The notes: generated by a model from the letters alone, not told the origin. A DNA stretch of 9,195 nucleotides from DATKSS01 sp049582065 (GCA_049582065.1 JBAUTF010000315.1:1-9195), one strand, 5' to 3'. Positions 1 through 8,001 are shown, numbered from the stretch's first letter. Made by a program: numbers and translations.

Positions 1-1356
1 GCCATCGCGGGCTACAGCACGGTGGCCGCAGCTTCGTCAGCCGCCAGCGCGCCGACCGGCTCGAAGCTCGAGCAGCTTCTCGAGTCAAACGACCCGTCGG
101 TGTCGATGAGCGGCCTCACCGCTCCCGACCCGTACACCGTGGTCGCGCAGCTCGCCGTTCCCGCCGGCTGGTTCCTCTCGGCCATCGCGCTCGAGGCCAC
201 CACCGGGATGGTGGTTGACATGAACGCGATCAAGACTGACCCGCAGGGCGAGACCGCCAGCGCAACCTGGTGGACGAACCCGGCCACCATGATCGGCACT
301 GGCGCCTTCAAGATGACGGCTTACACGCCTAAGCAGTCGATCGACTTCGCGGCGGTGCCCAACTGGTGGGGCTCGCCCAAGCCGACCCTGAAGAAGATCC
401 ACATCGACATCCTCGGCAACGCCGAGTCGGCGATCCAGGCGTACGAGCAGGGCAGCTATGACATCTACGGCTACGGCGGCTACAGCAACGCCCCGGTCGA
501 CGCCATCCTGCGCATCCAGGGCACGGCGAACGAGAAGAGCCAGCTCATCCTCCACCCCAAGGTTCGCACCACCTGGGTCCAGTTCAACCTGGTCTCGGAC
601 TCCAGCCGGTCCGGTGGAGGACCGTTCGTCCTTTCGGGCGGACAATCCGCCAAAGACCTCCGGTTGGCATTCGCGCTGGCGGTCGACAAGACGAAGCTCG
701 CGTCCGTCGTCTGCTCCAACATCGTCTGCAGCCCGGCCACAGGCGGCCTGATCACCAAGGGCCTCATCGGCTACGGCGGTGACAACACCGACCCGCTGGC
801 CAAGTTCGACCCGACGACCGCTATGGCCGACCTGAAGGCGGGCGACCCCGACGGCAGCAAGACCAAGAACCTGACCTACACGTACGACACGGGCAACCCG
901 CTGACCGCCGCCGCCGCGCAGTTCCTGCAGGACCAGTGGCAGACCAACCTGGGCGTGCACGTGAATCTGCAGGCAGTGGACCACTCCGCGTTCATCAAGG
1001 GCTACCTCTCGGGCAAGTACGCGCTGGCCCGCAACGGCTGGCAGGCGGACTACAACCACCCGCAGGACTGGGTTGACAACCTGTGGGGCAAGATACCCGG
1101 CTGCCCTGACGCCAACTGTGGCAGCGGCTACGACACTTCCGCATACGACGCGGCGGTGGCCAAGGCCGACGCCGAGCCACTGACCCAGGCGGTCCCCGAG
1201 TACCAGGCGATCATGAAGATGCTCGAAGACGACGCCACGTACATCCCGCTCTTCTACTCGGTCGGCGCCTTCCTCATCAAGCCGTACGTCGTCGGCGCCG
1301 GCACCAACAACTTCTTCGACTACTACTGGGACCAGATCCAGATCAACTCGCACTAA
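1..1356 (+). CDS. ABC transporter solute-binding protein, family 5 (oligopeptide type), 5'-truncated by the window edge
   Basis: This is the last 451 residues of an extracellular peptide-type binding protein. It would capture substrate outside the membrane and deliver it to the permeases encoded downstream. The reading frame is open from base 1, so the signal peptide and first lobe lie outside the window; alignment by eye to the paralogue at 5368-7005 suggests about 135 residues are missing. Seen: a lobe-hinge segment IGTGAFKMTAY (visible residues about 98-108), and GWQADYNHPQDW (346-357), which matches the family's W-x-x-DY-x-x-P motif. Also seen are C-x4-C at 238/243 and a second close Cys pair at 368/373, both plausible disulfides in a secreted protein. 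The internal GTG at base 22 is not a real start. The gene ends in TAA and is followed by an intrinsic terminator. The family is secure; the substrate (di- or oligopeptide, or another solute) cannot be read from sequence. Confidence 0.93.
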   Translation, partial: AIAGYSTVAAASSAASAPTGSKLEQLLESNDPSVSMSGLTAPDPYTVVAQLAVPAGWFLSAIALEATTGMVVDMNAIKTDPQGETASATWWTNPATMIGTGAFKMTAYTPKQSIDFAAVPNWWGSPKPTLKKIHIDILGNAESAIQAYEQGSYDIYGYGGYSNAPVDAILRIQGTANEKSQLILHPKVRTTWVQFNLVSDSSRSGGGPFVLSGGQSAKDLRLAFALAVDKTKLASVVCSNIVCSPATGGLITKGLIGYGGDNTDPLAKFDPTTAMADLKAGDPDGSKTKNLTYTYDTGNPLTAAAAQFLQDQWQTNLGVHVNLQAVDHSAFIKGYLSGKYALARNGWQADYNHPQDWVDNLWGKIPGCPDANCGSGYDTSAYDAAVAKADAEPLTQAVPEYQAIMKMLEDDATYIPLFYSVGAFLIKPYVVGAGTNNFFDYYWDQIQINSH

Positions 1357-1367
1357 CCCGGACGTAA

Positions 1368-1409
1368 AGAAGGGCGCTCGCCGTATGCGGGCGCCCTTCT
1401 CTCTTGTTT
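1368..1409 (+). terminator. Intrinsic terminator after the first binding-protein gene
   Basis: A 14-bp stem (1368-1381 with 1387-1400, one T-G wobble) closes on the 5-base loop CGTAT and is followed by the T-rich tail CTCTTGTTT. It starts 12 bp after the binding-protein stop and ends about 40 bp before the dppB start. I infer partial termination: the binding protein is made in excess and readthrough transcribes the permeases and ATPases. A separate dppB promoter is not obvious; GACAAT at 1414-1419 is a weak -10 resemblance without a clear -35. Confidence 0.85.
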
Positions 1410-1434
1410 AGGCGACAATCAACAACGGGACGGC

Positions 1435-1439
1435 GGAGG
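1435..1439 (+). promoter_or_regulatory. Shine-Dalgarno that sets the TTG start of dppB
   Basis: GGAGG lies 9 bases upstream of TTG at 1449. The longer reading frame would start at a TTG (1404) inside the terminator tail, which has no ribosome site, so 1449 is the better start. Confidence 0.7.
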
Positions 1440-1448
1440 CACGAGGAT

Positions 1449-2402
1449 TTGTTCACCCGCGGCACGCTCATCTACATCACTCAGCGGATCGTGCTGATCG
1501 GTTTCACCGTGCTGGCGGTCTCCTCGATTGTCTTCCTGGGCATCCACCGCCTCCCTGGCGATGCCCTGTTCAGCGAGAAGCTGCGCGGCCAGGCGTACCA
1601 GGTCCTGCTGCATCACTACGGCCTCGACCAGCCGCTTTATTTGCAGTACTGGAATTTCATCGTCGGGGTCGTGACCCGAGGCGACCTGGGCGAGTCGCTG
1701 GTCAACCGCGGCACCAAGATCACGCCGCTTGTCCTTCGCGAGACGTTGGTCAGCGCACAGGTCGGGGGATTCGCGCTCATTTTCACGATCGGCCTCGGCT
1801 TGATCCTGGGCATGGTCGCGGCAGTGCGGCAGAACACCTGGCTCGACTACGTGCTGACGACCACCTCGGTGATCGGCTACAGCATGCCGAACTTCGTCAT
1901 CGCCGCGTTCCTGATCCTGGTCTTCGGGATCTGGCTCGGGAACGTGACCGGCGGCACATTCTTCTACCAGCTGGGCGGCTGGAAGGGGGACATCGGCCAG
2001 CTCTGGCTTCCGGCCTTCGCCTTGGGATTCCCCTACGCCAGCATCGTCGCGCGTCTCACGCGGGCGAGCATGCTCGAGGTCATCCGCCAGGACTACATCC
2101 GGACCGCGCGGGCCAAAGGCCTGACCGAGTCCGTGATCATGATCCGCCATGCGCTTCGCAATGCGCTCATCCCGGTGATCACGATCCTTGGCCCTCTGGT
2201 CATCGGGATCATCACCGGTAGCGTGGTGATCGAAAACTTCTTCGGCATCCCGGGTCTCGGGAAGGAGTTCGCCCAGAGCATCCTCAACCGCGACTACGCG
2301 ATCGTCATCGGCGTGTTCACGATGTATGCGGCCCTGGTCGGCCTGGCCAACCTCCTGGTCGACCTCGCCTACGTCGTGATCGACCCCAGGATTCGGTACT
2401 GA
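1449..2402 (+). CDS. dppB: Peptide-type ABC transporter permease, DppB/OppB family
   Basis: One of the two membrane subunits that form the translocation path of the peptide-type importer. From the TTG start it is 317 residues, a normal family length. Seen: an N-terminal helix (about 12-32); the family segment LPGDAL (35-40); HYGLDQPL (56-63), which matches the usual GLD-x-P pattern; several further hydrophobic segments (about 104-126, 137-162, 186-202, 240-262, 284-311); and the cytoplasmic EAA loop DYIRTARAKGL (215-225) with RHALRNALIP (233-242), which contacts the ATPase. The C-terminus DPRIRY is typical. The stop overlaps the dppC ATG by one base (TGATG), indicating translational coupling. 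The dpp name is by family; the substrate could be longer peptides or another compound. Confidence 0.95.
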   Translation: MFTRGTLIYITQRIVLIGFTVLAVSSIVFLGIHRLPGDALFSEKLRGQAYQVLLHHYGLDQPLYLQYWNFIVGVVTRGDLGESLVNRGTKITPLVLRETLVSAQVGGFALIFTIGLGLILGMVAAVRQNTWLDYVLTTTSVIGYSMPNFVIAAFLILVFGIWLGNVTGGTFFYQLGGWKGDIGQLWLPAFALGFPYASIVARLTRASMLEVIRQDYIRTARAKGLTESVIMIRHALRNALIPVITILGPLVIGIITGSVVIENFFGIPGLGKEFAQSILNRDYAIVIGVFTMYAALVGLANLLVDLAYVVIDPRIRY

Positions 2403-3289
2403 TGGCCACAGCAGCCGCGATAGTCGCCAGGACGATCGAGCCAGAGCAGTCGAGCCTGTGGTCGGACGCGTGGCGCCGGCTGCGGAGAAACCGGATGGCC
2501 CTGGTTGCGTCGGTCTATCTGGCGCTCCTGGTCGCCGTGGCCCTGATCGCCCTGGTCTACACGCCTTACCGGATGTCGGCGATCGGCATCGCGCCGACAT
2601 ATTCGGGGCCCAGCGGAGCGCATTGGTTTGGCGCTGACGAGCTGGGCCGCGACATCCTCAGCCGCCTCATGGTCGGGGCGCAGGTCTCGCTGATCGTCGG
2701 TGTCGGCACGCAGCTGCTCGTGCTCGCGGTCGGGGTCCCGATCGGTTTGATGGCCGGATATTTCAGGGGCTGGTTCGACTCCGTCGTGAGCTTTGTGATC
2801 AACGTGTTCTACGGGATCCCGGACGTGCTGGTCGCCATGATCATGGTCTTTCTGCTCGGACCGAGCCTGACCAACATCATCATCGCCATCGTCGTCACCC
2901 GCTGGATGGACATGGCGCGCCTGGTTCGTGGCCAGGCGTTCAGCCTCAGAGAGCGCGAATTTGTCGAGGCGGGTCGCGCCTCCGGCGCGAGGCCGTTCAA
3001 GATGCTCTTCGGCCACATCCTGCCCAACGCGCTCGGGCCGATCATCATCCAGGCCACGCTCGGCATCCCCAGCGCAATCTTGTTCGAGGCGTTCCTGAGC
3101 TTCCTCGGAGTGGGGGTCCAGCCCCCTACGCCATCTTGGGGATCGATGGCGAACGAGGGCGTGCAGGCGATCCAGTACGCGCCGCACATGGTCATCTTCC
3201 CCTCGGTCGCCCTGTCGCTGACCCTGATGGCGTTCAACTTCCTCGGCGACGGATTGCGCGACGCGCTCGATCCGCGCTCGCGACGATAG
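2402..3289 (+). CDS. dppC: Peptide-type ABC transporter permease, DppC/OppC family
   Basis: The partner permease of DppB, 295 residues. Seen: a short cytoplasmic N-terminus with WRRLRRNRMA (24-33), the usual basic patch before the first helix (about 34-53); the family motif FGADELGRDILSR (76-88), the hallmark of OppC/DppC proteins; hydrophobic segments at about 92-118, 129-151, 156-168, 209-237 and 263-280; and the EAA loop EFVEAGRASGA (186-196) followed by HILPN (205-209). LGDGLRDALDPR at the end is the standard family C-terminus. The ATG shares one base with the dppB stop and the next gene starts 3 bp after its stop, so it is internal to a single operon. It shows nothing unusual for its family. 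Confidence 0.96.
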   Translation: MATAAAIVARTIEPEQSSLWSDAWRRLRRNRMALVASVYLALLVAVALIALVYTPYRMSAIGIAPTYSGPSGAHWFGADELGRDILSRLMVGAQVSLIVGVGTQLLVLAVGVPIGLMAGYFRGWFDSVVSFVINVFYGIPDVLVAMIMVFLLGPSLTNIIIAIVVTRWMDMARLVRGQAFSLREREFVEAGRASGARPFKMLFGHILPNALGPIIIQATLGIPSAILFEAFLSFLGVGVQPPTPSWGSMANEGVQAIQYAPHMVIFPSVALSLTLMAFNFLGDGLRDALDPRSRR

Positions 3290-3292
3290 ATC

Positions 3293-4348
3293 GTGGCTTC
3301 GCCAATCCTGCAGGTGCGCAACCTGCGCACGCAATTCGCCACCGACCAGGGGATCGTGAAGGCGGTCGACGACGTGAGCTTCGACCTCTATCCGGGGGAA
3401 AGCCTCGGCATCGTCGGTGAATCGGGCAGCGGCAAATCGGTCACGGCGCTTTCCATCCTGCGGCTGGTCCCGGAGCCCGGCCGCATCGTTTCGGGCGAGG
3501 TTCAGTTCCGCGGCAGCGACGTGCTGAAAATGAGCGACGAAGAAGTGCGTGACATCCGCGGGTGCGACATCGCGATGATCTTCCAGGACCCGCAGAGCTC
3601 GCTCAACCCGGTGCTCCGCACAGGCTTTCAGATCGATGAGGCGATGCTTGCGCACAAGAAGGGAACCTCGAAGGAAGTCCGCGAGCGGACGATCGAGCTC
3701 CTGCGGAAGGTTCGCATCCCGGCGCCCGAACGCCGGGTCAAAGACTTCCCGCATCAGCTGAGCGGAGGGATGCGTCAGCGCGCCATGATCGCGATGGGCC
3801 TGGCGAACTCTCCGTCGATCCTGATCGCCGACGAGCCGACGACCGCTCTCGACGTCACGGTGCAGGCGCAGATTCTCGAGCTGCTGGCCGACCTCAACCA
3901 CGACCTCGGGACCGCGATCATCATGATCACCCACAACATGGGGGTCGTCGCGGGCCTGTGCTCCCGCGTCATCGTGATGTATGCGGGACAGATCGTGGAG
4001 CAGGGGCCCGTGGAGCAGATCTTCGATTCACCTCAGCATCCTTACACCTGGTCGCTGATCCGCTCCATCCCGCGAGTCGATGCCCTCCGCCACGAACGCC
4101 TGCGCTCGATAGAGGGCATGGCCCCCGACCTGGTGCGCCCGCCGTCGGGCTGCCGCTTCCACCCGCGCTGCCCATTCCGGATCGACAGATGCTTCACCGA
4201 CCCGCCGCCGCTGCGGGAGGTCAAGCCGGACCAAACGGCCTCGTGTTGGGTGACGATGGACCGCGCACGCAAGGAGATGGGCGCCGACGACCTGGTCGAT
4301 ATCCGGCCCGGGGCGGGCTCGGGCGTTCATCCCGGGGAGCCGCTCTGA
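3293..4348 (+). CDS. dppD: Peptide-type ABC transporter ATPase, DppD/OppD family
   Basis: One of two ATP-hydrolysing subunits that drive import, 351 residues from a GTG start. Seen in order: Walker A GESGSGKS (42-49), Q-loop FQDPQSSLNP (97-106), signature LSGGMRQR (156-163), Walker B LIADEP (177-182), and switch histidine H214 in ITHNMGVV. After the nucleotide-binding domain comes the oligo_HPY-type C-terminal region (QHPYTWSL, 248-255) with Cys at 287, 293, 300 and 318. A four-Cys set in this position binds a [4Fe-4S] cluster in some characterised DppD/OppD proteins; that it does so here is inference. There is no clear Shine-Dalgarno; translation probably relies on coupling across the 3-bp gap from dppC. 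The roughly 25-residue acidic/glycine-rich tail after the Cys region is not conserved in any family I recognise. The stop overlaps the dppF ATG (TGATG). Confidence 0.95.
   Translation: MASPILQVRNLRTQFATDQGIVKAVDDVSFDLYPGESLGIVGESGSGKSVTALSILRLVPEPGRIVSGEVQFRGSDVLKMSDEEVRDIRGCDIAMIFQDPQSSLNPVLRTGFQIDEAMLAHKKGTSKEVRERTIELLRKVRIPAPERRVKDFPHQLSGGMRQRAMIAMGLANSPSILIADEPTTALDVTVQAQILELLADLNHDLGTAIIMITHNMGVVAGLCSRVIVMYAGQIVEQGPVEQIFDSPQHPYTWSLIRSIPRVDALRHERLRSIEGMAPDLVRPPSGCRFHPRCPFRIDRCFTDPPPLREVKPDQTASCWVTMDRARKEMGADDLVDIRPGAGSGVHPGEPL
4334..4339 (+). promoter_or_regulatory. Shine-Dalgarno for dppF
   Basis: GGGGAG, 8 bases before the ATG at 4348. It supports this ATG over the longer in-frame extension running back to 3958, which lies entirely inside dppD in another frame. 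Confidence 0.65.
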
Positions 4349-5361
4349 TGGCCGAGCCGGTCATGCAGCAGGATCCGCGTCCGCTCCCCGCGGGTGCCAA
4401 GACGCTCGTTCGGGTGGAGAACGCGGTCAAGCACTTTCCGGCAGGCTTCGGAACCTCCGTCAAAGCGGTGGACGGCGTCAGCTTCGAGATCCACGAAGGG
4501 GAGACGCTTGGACTGGTTGGCGAGTCGGGCTGCGGGAAGTCGACTCTCGGACGGCTCGTCGCGCAGTTGATCCCTGTCACGTCGGGCAAGATCTTTTTCG
4601 ACGACGTCGAGCTGACTCGCCTGCGCGGTGAGAAGCTGCGACAGCACCGCCGTCAGATGCAGATCATCTTCCAGGACCCGTTCGCCTCGCTAGACCCGCG
4701 AATGACGGTGGGCGACATCATCGCCGAGCCGCTCGACAACTTCGGAGTGATGCGCGGGCGCAAGCGCAACGAGCGCGTACAGGAGCTGCTCCGGGTGGTC
4801 GGCCTCAACCCCAACTTCAACAACCGGTATCCGCATGAGTTTTCCGGAGGCCAGCGGCAGCGCATCGGGATCGCCCGCGCGCTTGCGCTCCAGCCACGCC
4901 TCATCGTCTGTGACGAGGCGATCTCGGCGCTGGACGTGTCGATCCAGGCCCAGATCGTCAACCTGCTTGAAGATTTGCAGCGCGAGTTCAGGCTCACCTA
5001 CCTCTTCATCGCCCACGACCTCTCCGTGGTGCGTCACATCAGCGACCGCGTCATGGTGATGTACCTCGGCAAGATCGTCGAGGTCGCCGACAGCGTCGGG
5101 ACCTACAGCGATCCCAAGCACCCGTACACGAAGGCCCTGCTCTCCGCGATTCCGGTTCCAGATCCGAAGATCCAGCGTGGCCGGCGGTTGGTCGAGCTGT
5201 CGGGCGAGATCCCGTCACCTCTCAATCCGCCGTCGGGCTGCCGCTTCCACACGCGCTGCCCCATCGCGCACCTGCCGACACCGTGCGCGGAGGTCGAGCC
5301 GCCGCTCGAGGAGAAGGTCCGTGGCCATCTCGCTGCCTGTCACTTCTCGCAGGACGTGTAA
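4348..5361 (+). CDS. dppF: Peptide-type ABC transporter ATPase, DppF/OppF family
   Basis: The second ATPase subunit, pairing with DppD; 337 residues. Seen: Walker A GESGCGKS (58-65), Q-loop FQDPFASLDPRM (108-119), signature FSGGQRQR (165-172), Walker B LIVCDE (185-190) followed by AISALDV (191-197), and switch histidine H223 in IAHDLSVV. The residue pair after Walker B (AISALD rather than PTTALD) and the FSGGQ signature separate it from DppD and fit the DppF side. The C-terminal region has KHPYTKALLSAIP (257-269) and Cys at 298, 304, 313 and 331, again the spacing proposed for an iron-sulfur site. It ends with tandem stops TAA TAG, 6 bp from the stop of the convergent binding-protein gene, so no terminator fits between them. 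Annotation is secure at family level. Confidence 0.96.
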   Translation: MAEPVMQQDPRPLPAGAKTLVRVENAVKHFPAGFGTSVKAVDGVSFEIHEGETLGLVGESGCGKSTLGRLVAQLIPVTSGKIFFDDVELTRLRGEKLRQHRRQMQIIFQDPFASLDPRMTVGDIIAEPLDNFGVMRGRKRNERVQELLRVVGLNPNFNNRYPHEFSGGQRQRIGIARALALQPRLIVCDEAISALDVSIQAQIVNLLEDLQREFRLTYLFIAHDLSVVRHISDRVMVMYLGKIVEVADSVGTYSDPKHPYTKALLSAIPVPDPKIQRGRRLVELSGEIPSPLNPPSGCRFHTRCPIAHLPTPCAEVEPPLEEKVRGHLAACHFSQDV

Positions 5362-5367
5362 TAGCCC

Positions 5368-7005
5368 TTAGTGCTGCAGGATCCGCGCCTCGGTCCAGTA
5401 GTCGTCGTACAGCGCGTTTCCCCCTACGCCCTTGACGTACGCGTGCGAGAGGTACTGCTGCACCCCGTAGACGAGTGGTGCAAAAGCGGTCGTGTTGATG
5501 AGCAGGTAACCGGCCGTCATGTAGTTCGCGATTGCCTGTGACAGAGGCGCTGCGTCGGCCTCCGCGACCAGGCTGTCGACGCTCGGGTTCGAGTAGCACG
5601 ACCCCGACGAGCTCGCTCCCGTGACGAAGAGATAGTCGAACCAATCCTGGGGATGGTCGTAGTCGGCGCTCCAGCTCTGCCGGAACATCGGGTACGCGCA
5701 TCGTCCGTTGCGCTCGTCGAAGAACGTCTTGCGGTCCATCTCGACGCAGCCGACGGTGACGCCGAGGTTCTTCTTCCACTGGGCTGACAGGTTCTCGCAC
5801 ACGGCTTTGTTGAACGGGTTCGTGTCGTAGGTGTAGGTCAGGCCCTTGACCTTCGACCCGTCAGGGTCCCAGGCCTCGTACTCGACCTTTGCGGCAGCGG
5901 CGTCGAACTTGGCGTTGGCGTCGGCGCCGTCTTTCAGATAGCCCTGCAAGCCCTTGCTGACCAGGCCACCGGTCGCCGCGACGCAGTCGGTCTTCTGGTT
6001 GCACAGCGCGTCGACCAGCGCGGTTCGATCGATCGCCTCGCTGAAGGCGTGACGGCCAGCTTGTCCCGCGTCGATCCCGGCAAACGGACCGCTCTTCAGG
6101 TTGAACCCGACCCAGAACGTGAGGCCGATGGGGACCAGGCTGAGCTGGCCGCTGAGCTTCGGATCGTGCGTGTATGTCGTGGCGGCGGCCGGTGGAAGGC
6201 TCTGCCTCCCATATCCGACCAGGCTGAACACGCCCGACTCATACTGGGCGACCTGGGCTGTCGTGTCGGCCACGACCTCGACATGCACTCGCGTGAGCGC
6301 GCCCGTCTTGCCCCCGTACCAACCGGTGACAGGCGCGAAGTCCATCGACTGGCCCGGCGTGCGAGCGGTCATCTTGAAAGGCCCGCTGCCGATCAGCGTC
6401 TCAGGCTTGGTGAACCACGAATTCTCGCCCGCCGACGCGATGACCTTCTGGTCGACGACCCAGAACGGCCACAACGCGACCTCGGAAAAGAAGTAGCCGG
6501 CGGGCTTGGCCAGGGTCACGACCAGGGTGTAGTCGTCGAGCTTGGCCAGCCCGCTCATCTGAGTGGCGGTGCCATTCGCCACGCTCGGGTAGCCCGCCAC
6601 GACGTTGAAAAGGCCCGCGTAGTCGCCCTGCATGGCCGCCGCGCGGTTCCAGCTGTAGATGATGTCGACGGCCGTGATCGGGTCGCCATTGGAAAATTGC
6701 GCGTTTTGCCGGAGGTGGAAGGTGTAGGTGAGGCCGTCGGCGGAGATGGTGGGCTGGCCGGCCGCGAGGTCCGGCACCTCGCGCAGCTGGTCATCGAACC
6801 GGTACAGGCCGGAGAAGACATTGCGCAGGATGTCGACATCGGCCGGGTTGGAGATCAGCGCCGGGTCCAGGTCGGCTGCGTCCTGCGCAATGGGAAAGCT
6901 CAGCGTCTGGTCTTTGGCGAGGACCTCGGGAGGGGTTGTGTTGCCCTGCGTGCATGCGCCGACGAAGATTGCGATCAGCGCCGCCGCGCTGGTGAGCCTT
7001 TTCAA
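5368..7005 (-). CDS. Second ABC transporter solute-binding lipoprotein, family 5
   Basis: A complete peptide-type binding lipoprotein of 545 residues. From the TTG start it has a signal peptide: MKR, a hydrophobic core (about 7-16) and lipobox VGAC with Cys18 as the expected lipidation site. That makes TTG at 7005 the likely start; the frame continues about 100 residues upstream, but as a shadow of the neighbouring gene. Seen: LTYTFHLRQNAQFSNGDP (92-109), the classic family block; IGSGPFKMTAR (205-215); and SWSADYDHPQDWFDY (444-458). Cys335/341 match the Cys pair of the first binding protein, and Cys403, 420, 436 and 470 are extra. It is paralogous to the protein at 1-1356 over its whole visible length, sharing ATGGL, DPDGSK, LTYTYDT and DY-x-HPQDW. 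The start overlaps the upstream oxidoreductase stop (TTGA). Its likely job is to feed the same DppBCDF core with different or overlapping substrates. Confidence 0.93.
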   Translation of the reverse strand: MKRLTSAAALIAIFVGACTQGNTTPPEVLAKDQTLSFPIAQDAADLDPALISNPADVDILRNVFSGLYRFDDQLREVPDLAAGQPTISADGLTYTFHLRQNAQFSNGDPITAVDIIYSWNRAAAMQGDYAGLFNVVAGYPSVANGTATQMSGLAKLDDYTLVVTLAKPAGYFFSEVALWPFWVVDQKVIASAGENSWFTKPETLIGSGPFKMTARTPGQSMDFAPVTGWYGGKTGALTRVHVEVVADTTAQVAQYESGVFSLVGYGRQSLPPAAATTYTHDPKLSGQLSLVPIGLTFWVGFNLKSGPFAGIDAGQAGRHAFSEAIDRTALVDALCNQKTDCVAATGGLVSKGLQGYLKDGADANAKFDAAAAKVEYEAWDPDGSKVKGLTYTYDTNPFNKAVCENLSAQWKKNLGVTVGCVEMDRKTFFDERNGRCAYPMFRQSWSADYDHPQDWFDYLFVTGASSSGSCYSNPSVDSLVAEADAAPLSQAIANYMTAGYLLINTTAFAPLVYGVQQYLSHAYVKGVGGNALYDDYWTEARILQH

Positions 7006-7994
7006 CTCGAGACGGTGAGAACGACCTTGCCCGTGCTTTTGCCCTCGGCGACCATGGCCATGGCGCGCGGGGCTTGCTTGAGGGGAAGCCTGGTCGATAT
7101 GTGGGGTTTGATCTTGCCCTGCTGATATAGGCCGAGCAACGCTTGCTCGGCCACAGGAATGAGCTGCGGCGCCCGCTTCATGTATAGGCCCCAGTGGAGG
7201 CCTACCACCGAGTAGTTCTTGATCAGGACGTGGTTGGCGGCCGCCTGCGGGATGCGGCCGGATGTGAAGCCGACGAGGACGATGCGGCCTTCGAAGGCGA
7301 TGCATTTCGTGGATCGGTCGTATACGTCACCGCCCACCGGGTCGTACACGACATCGGCGCCGCGCCCGGCGGTGGCTCGTTTCACCTCTTCCACGAAATC
7401 CTGGGTCTTGTAGTTGAATGCGAGGTCGGCGCCGAGCTTCTTGCAAAGCTCGACCTTCTGGTCGGAGCCCGCGGTCGCGATGACGGTGGCGCCGGCCGCC
7501 TTGCCGAGCTGGATCGCGGCGCTGCCGACCCCGCCTGCGCCCGCGTGCACGAGCAGAGTCTCACCCGGTTGAAGCCTCGCCCGGCGGTGCAGCCCAAACC
7601 AGCCGGTCTGGAAGATGAGCGTGAACCCGGCCGCCTCGTCGAAGGGCATGGTTTCGGGCATCTTCATCACCGAGGTCGCGGGGGCATCGGCGATCTCGGC
7701 ATATCCGCCATGGGTCAGGCCCGCGTGGTCGAGCAAGGCCATGACACGGTCTCCCGGCTGGAACCCGGATTCCGGCGGCGCGTTTGTCACCAGGCCGCTC
7801 ACCTCGATGCCGGGCACGAAGGGCAGATCCGGCTGGGACTGGTACAGGCCGGCGACCATCAGGGCGTCCGGGAAGTTGATGGATGCAGCCTGCACCTTGA
7901 TGCGGACCAGGCCGTCAGCTGGCTCGCCGGGGTCGACATCTTCGAAGCGCAGACACTCCGGGCCACCGAGCTCGCGGACCACCCAGGCCTTCAC
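7002..7994 (-). CDS. Quinone oxidoreductase-type (zinc-free MDR) NADPH oxidoreductase
   Basis: A cytoplasmic medium-chain reductase, 330 residues, of the NADPH:quinone reductase/crotonyl-CoA-reductase-like branch. Seen: an N-terminal GroES-like domain (about 1-125) with INFPDALMVAGLYQ (39-52) and FVPGIEVSG (59-67), and a Rossmann domain with the nucleotide loop AGAGGVGSAAIQL (151-163), then ATAGSDQK (173-180), ADVVYDPVGG (213-222) and GRIVLVGFTSG (236-246). The His and Cys zinc ligands of alcohol dehydrogenases are absent, as expected for quinone oxidoreductases. The real acceptor (quinone, enone or enoyl compound) cannot be told. It starts with GTG, with no Shine-Dalgarno visible; TAGCCT sits 7 bases upstream, so the mRNA may be leaderless. 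The stop overlaps the TTG start of the binding lipoprotein, so the two are probably co-transcribed and coupled. Confidence 0.92.
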   Translation of the reverse strand: MKAWVVRELGGPECLRFEDVDPGEPADGLVRIKVQAASINFPDALMVAGLYQSQPDLPFVPGIEVSGLVTNAPPESGFQPGDRVMALLDHAGLTHGGYAEIADAPATSVMKMPETMPFDEAAGFTLIFQTGWFGLHRRARLQPGETLLVHAGAGGVGSAAIQLGKAAGATVIATAGSDQKVELCKKLGADLAFNYKTQDFVEEVKRATAGRGADVVYDPVGGDVYDRSTKCIAFEGRIVLVGFTSGRIPQAAANHVLIKNYSVVGLHWGLYMKRAPQLIPVAEQALLGLYQQGKIKPHISTRLPLKQAPRAMAMVAEGKSTGKVVLTVSS

Positions 7995-8001
7995 TGGGGC
8001 A

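Noticed and set aside
85..1353. Long antisense reading frame (422 codons) opposite the first binding protein
   Set aside because: Its translation is Val/Arg/Gly/Asp-rich and low in complexity, as expected from the complementary strand of a GC-rich gene; no motif, and the sense strand encodes a clear family.
1419..3934. Two long minus-strand frames (393 and 521 codons) opposite dppB, dppC and dppD
   Set aside because: Composition is dominated by Arg, Asp, His and Gln, with no domain, and they lie wholly opposite well-recognised transporter genes.
3958..4347. In-frame upstream extension of dppF
   Set aside because: Lies inside dppD in another frame; the extra 130 residues are Pro/Arg-rich with no homology, and a good ribosome site sits before ATG at 4348.
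7006..7305. Upstream extension of the second binding protein by 100 residues
   Set aside because: It overlaps the oxidoreductase gene in another frame and would hide the signal peptide and lipobox inside the protein.
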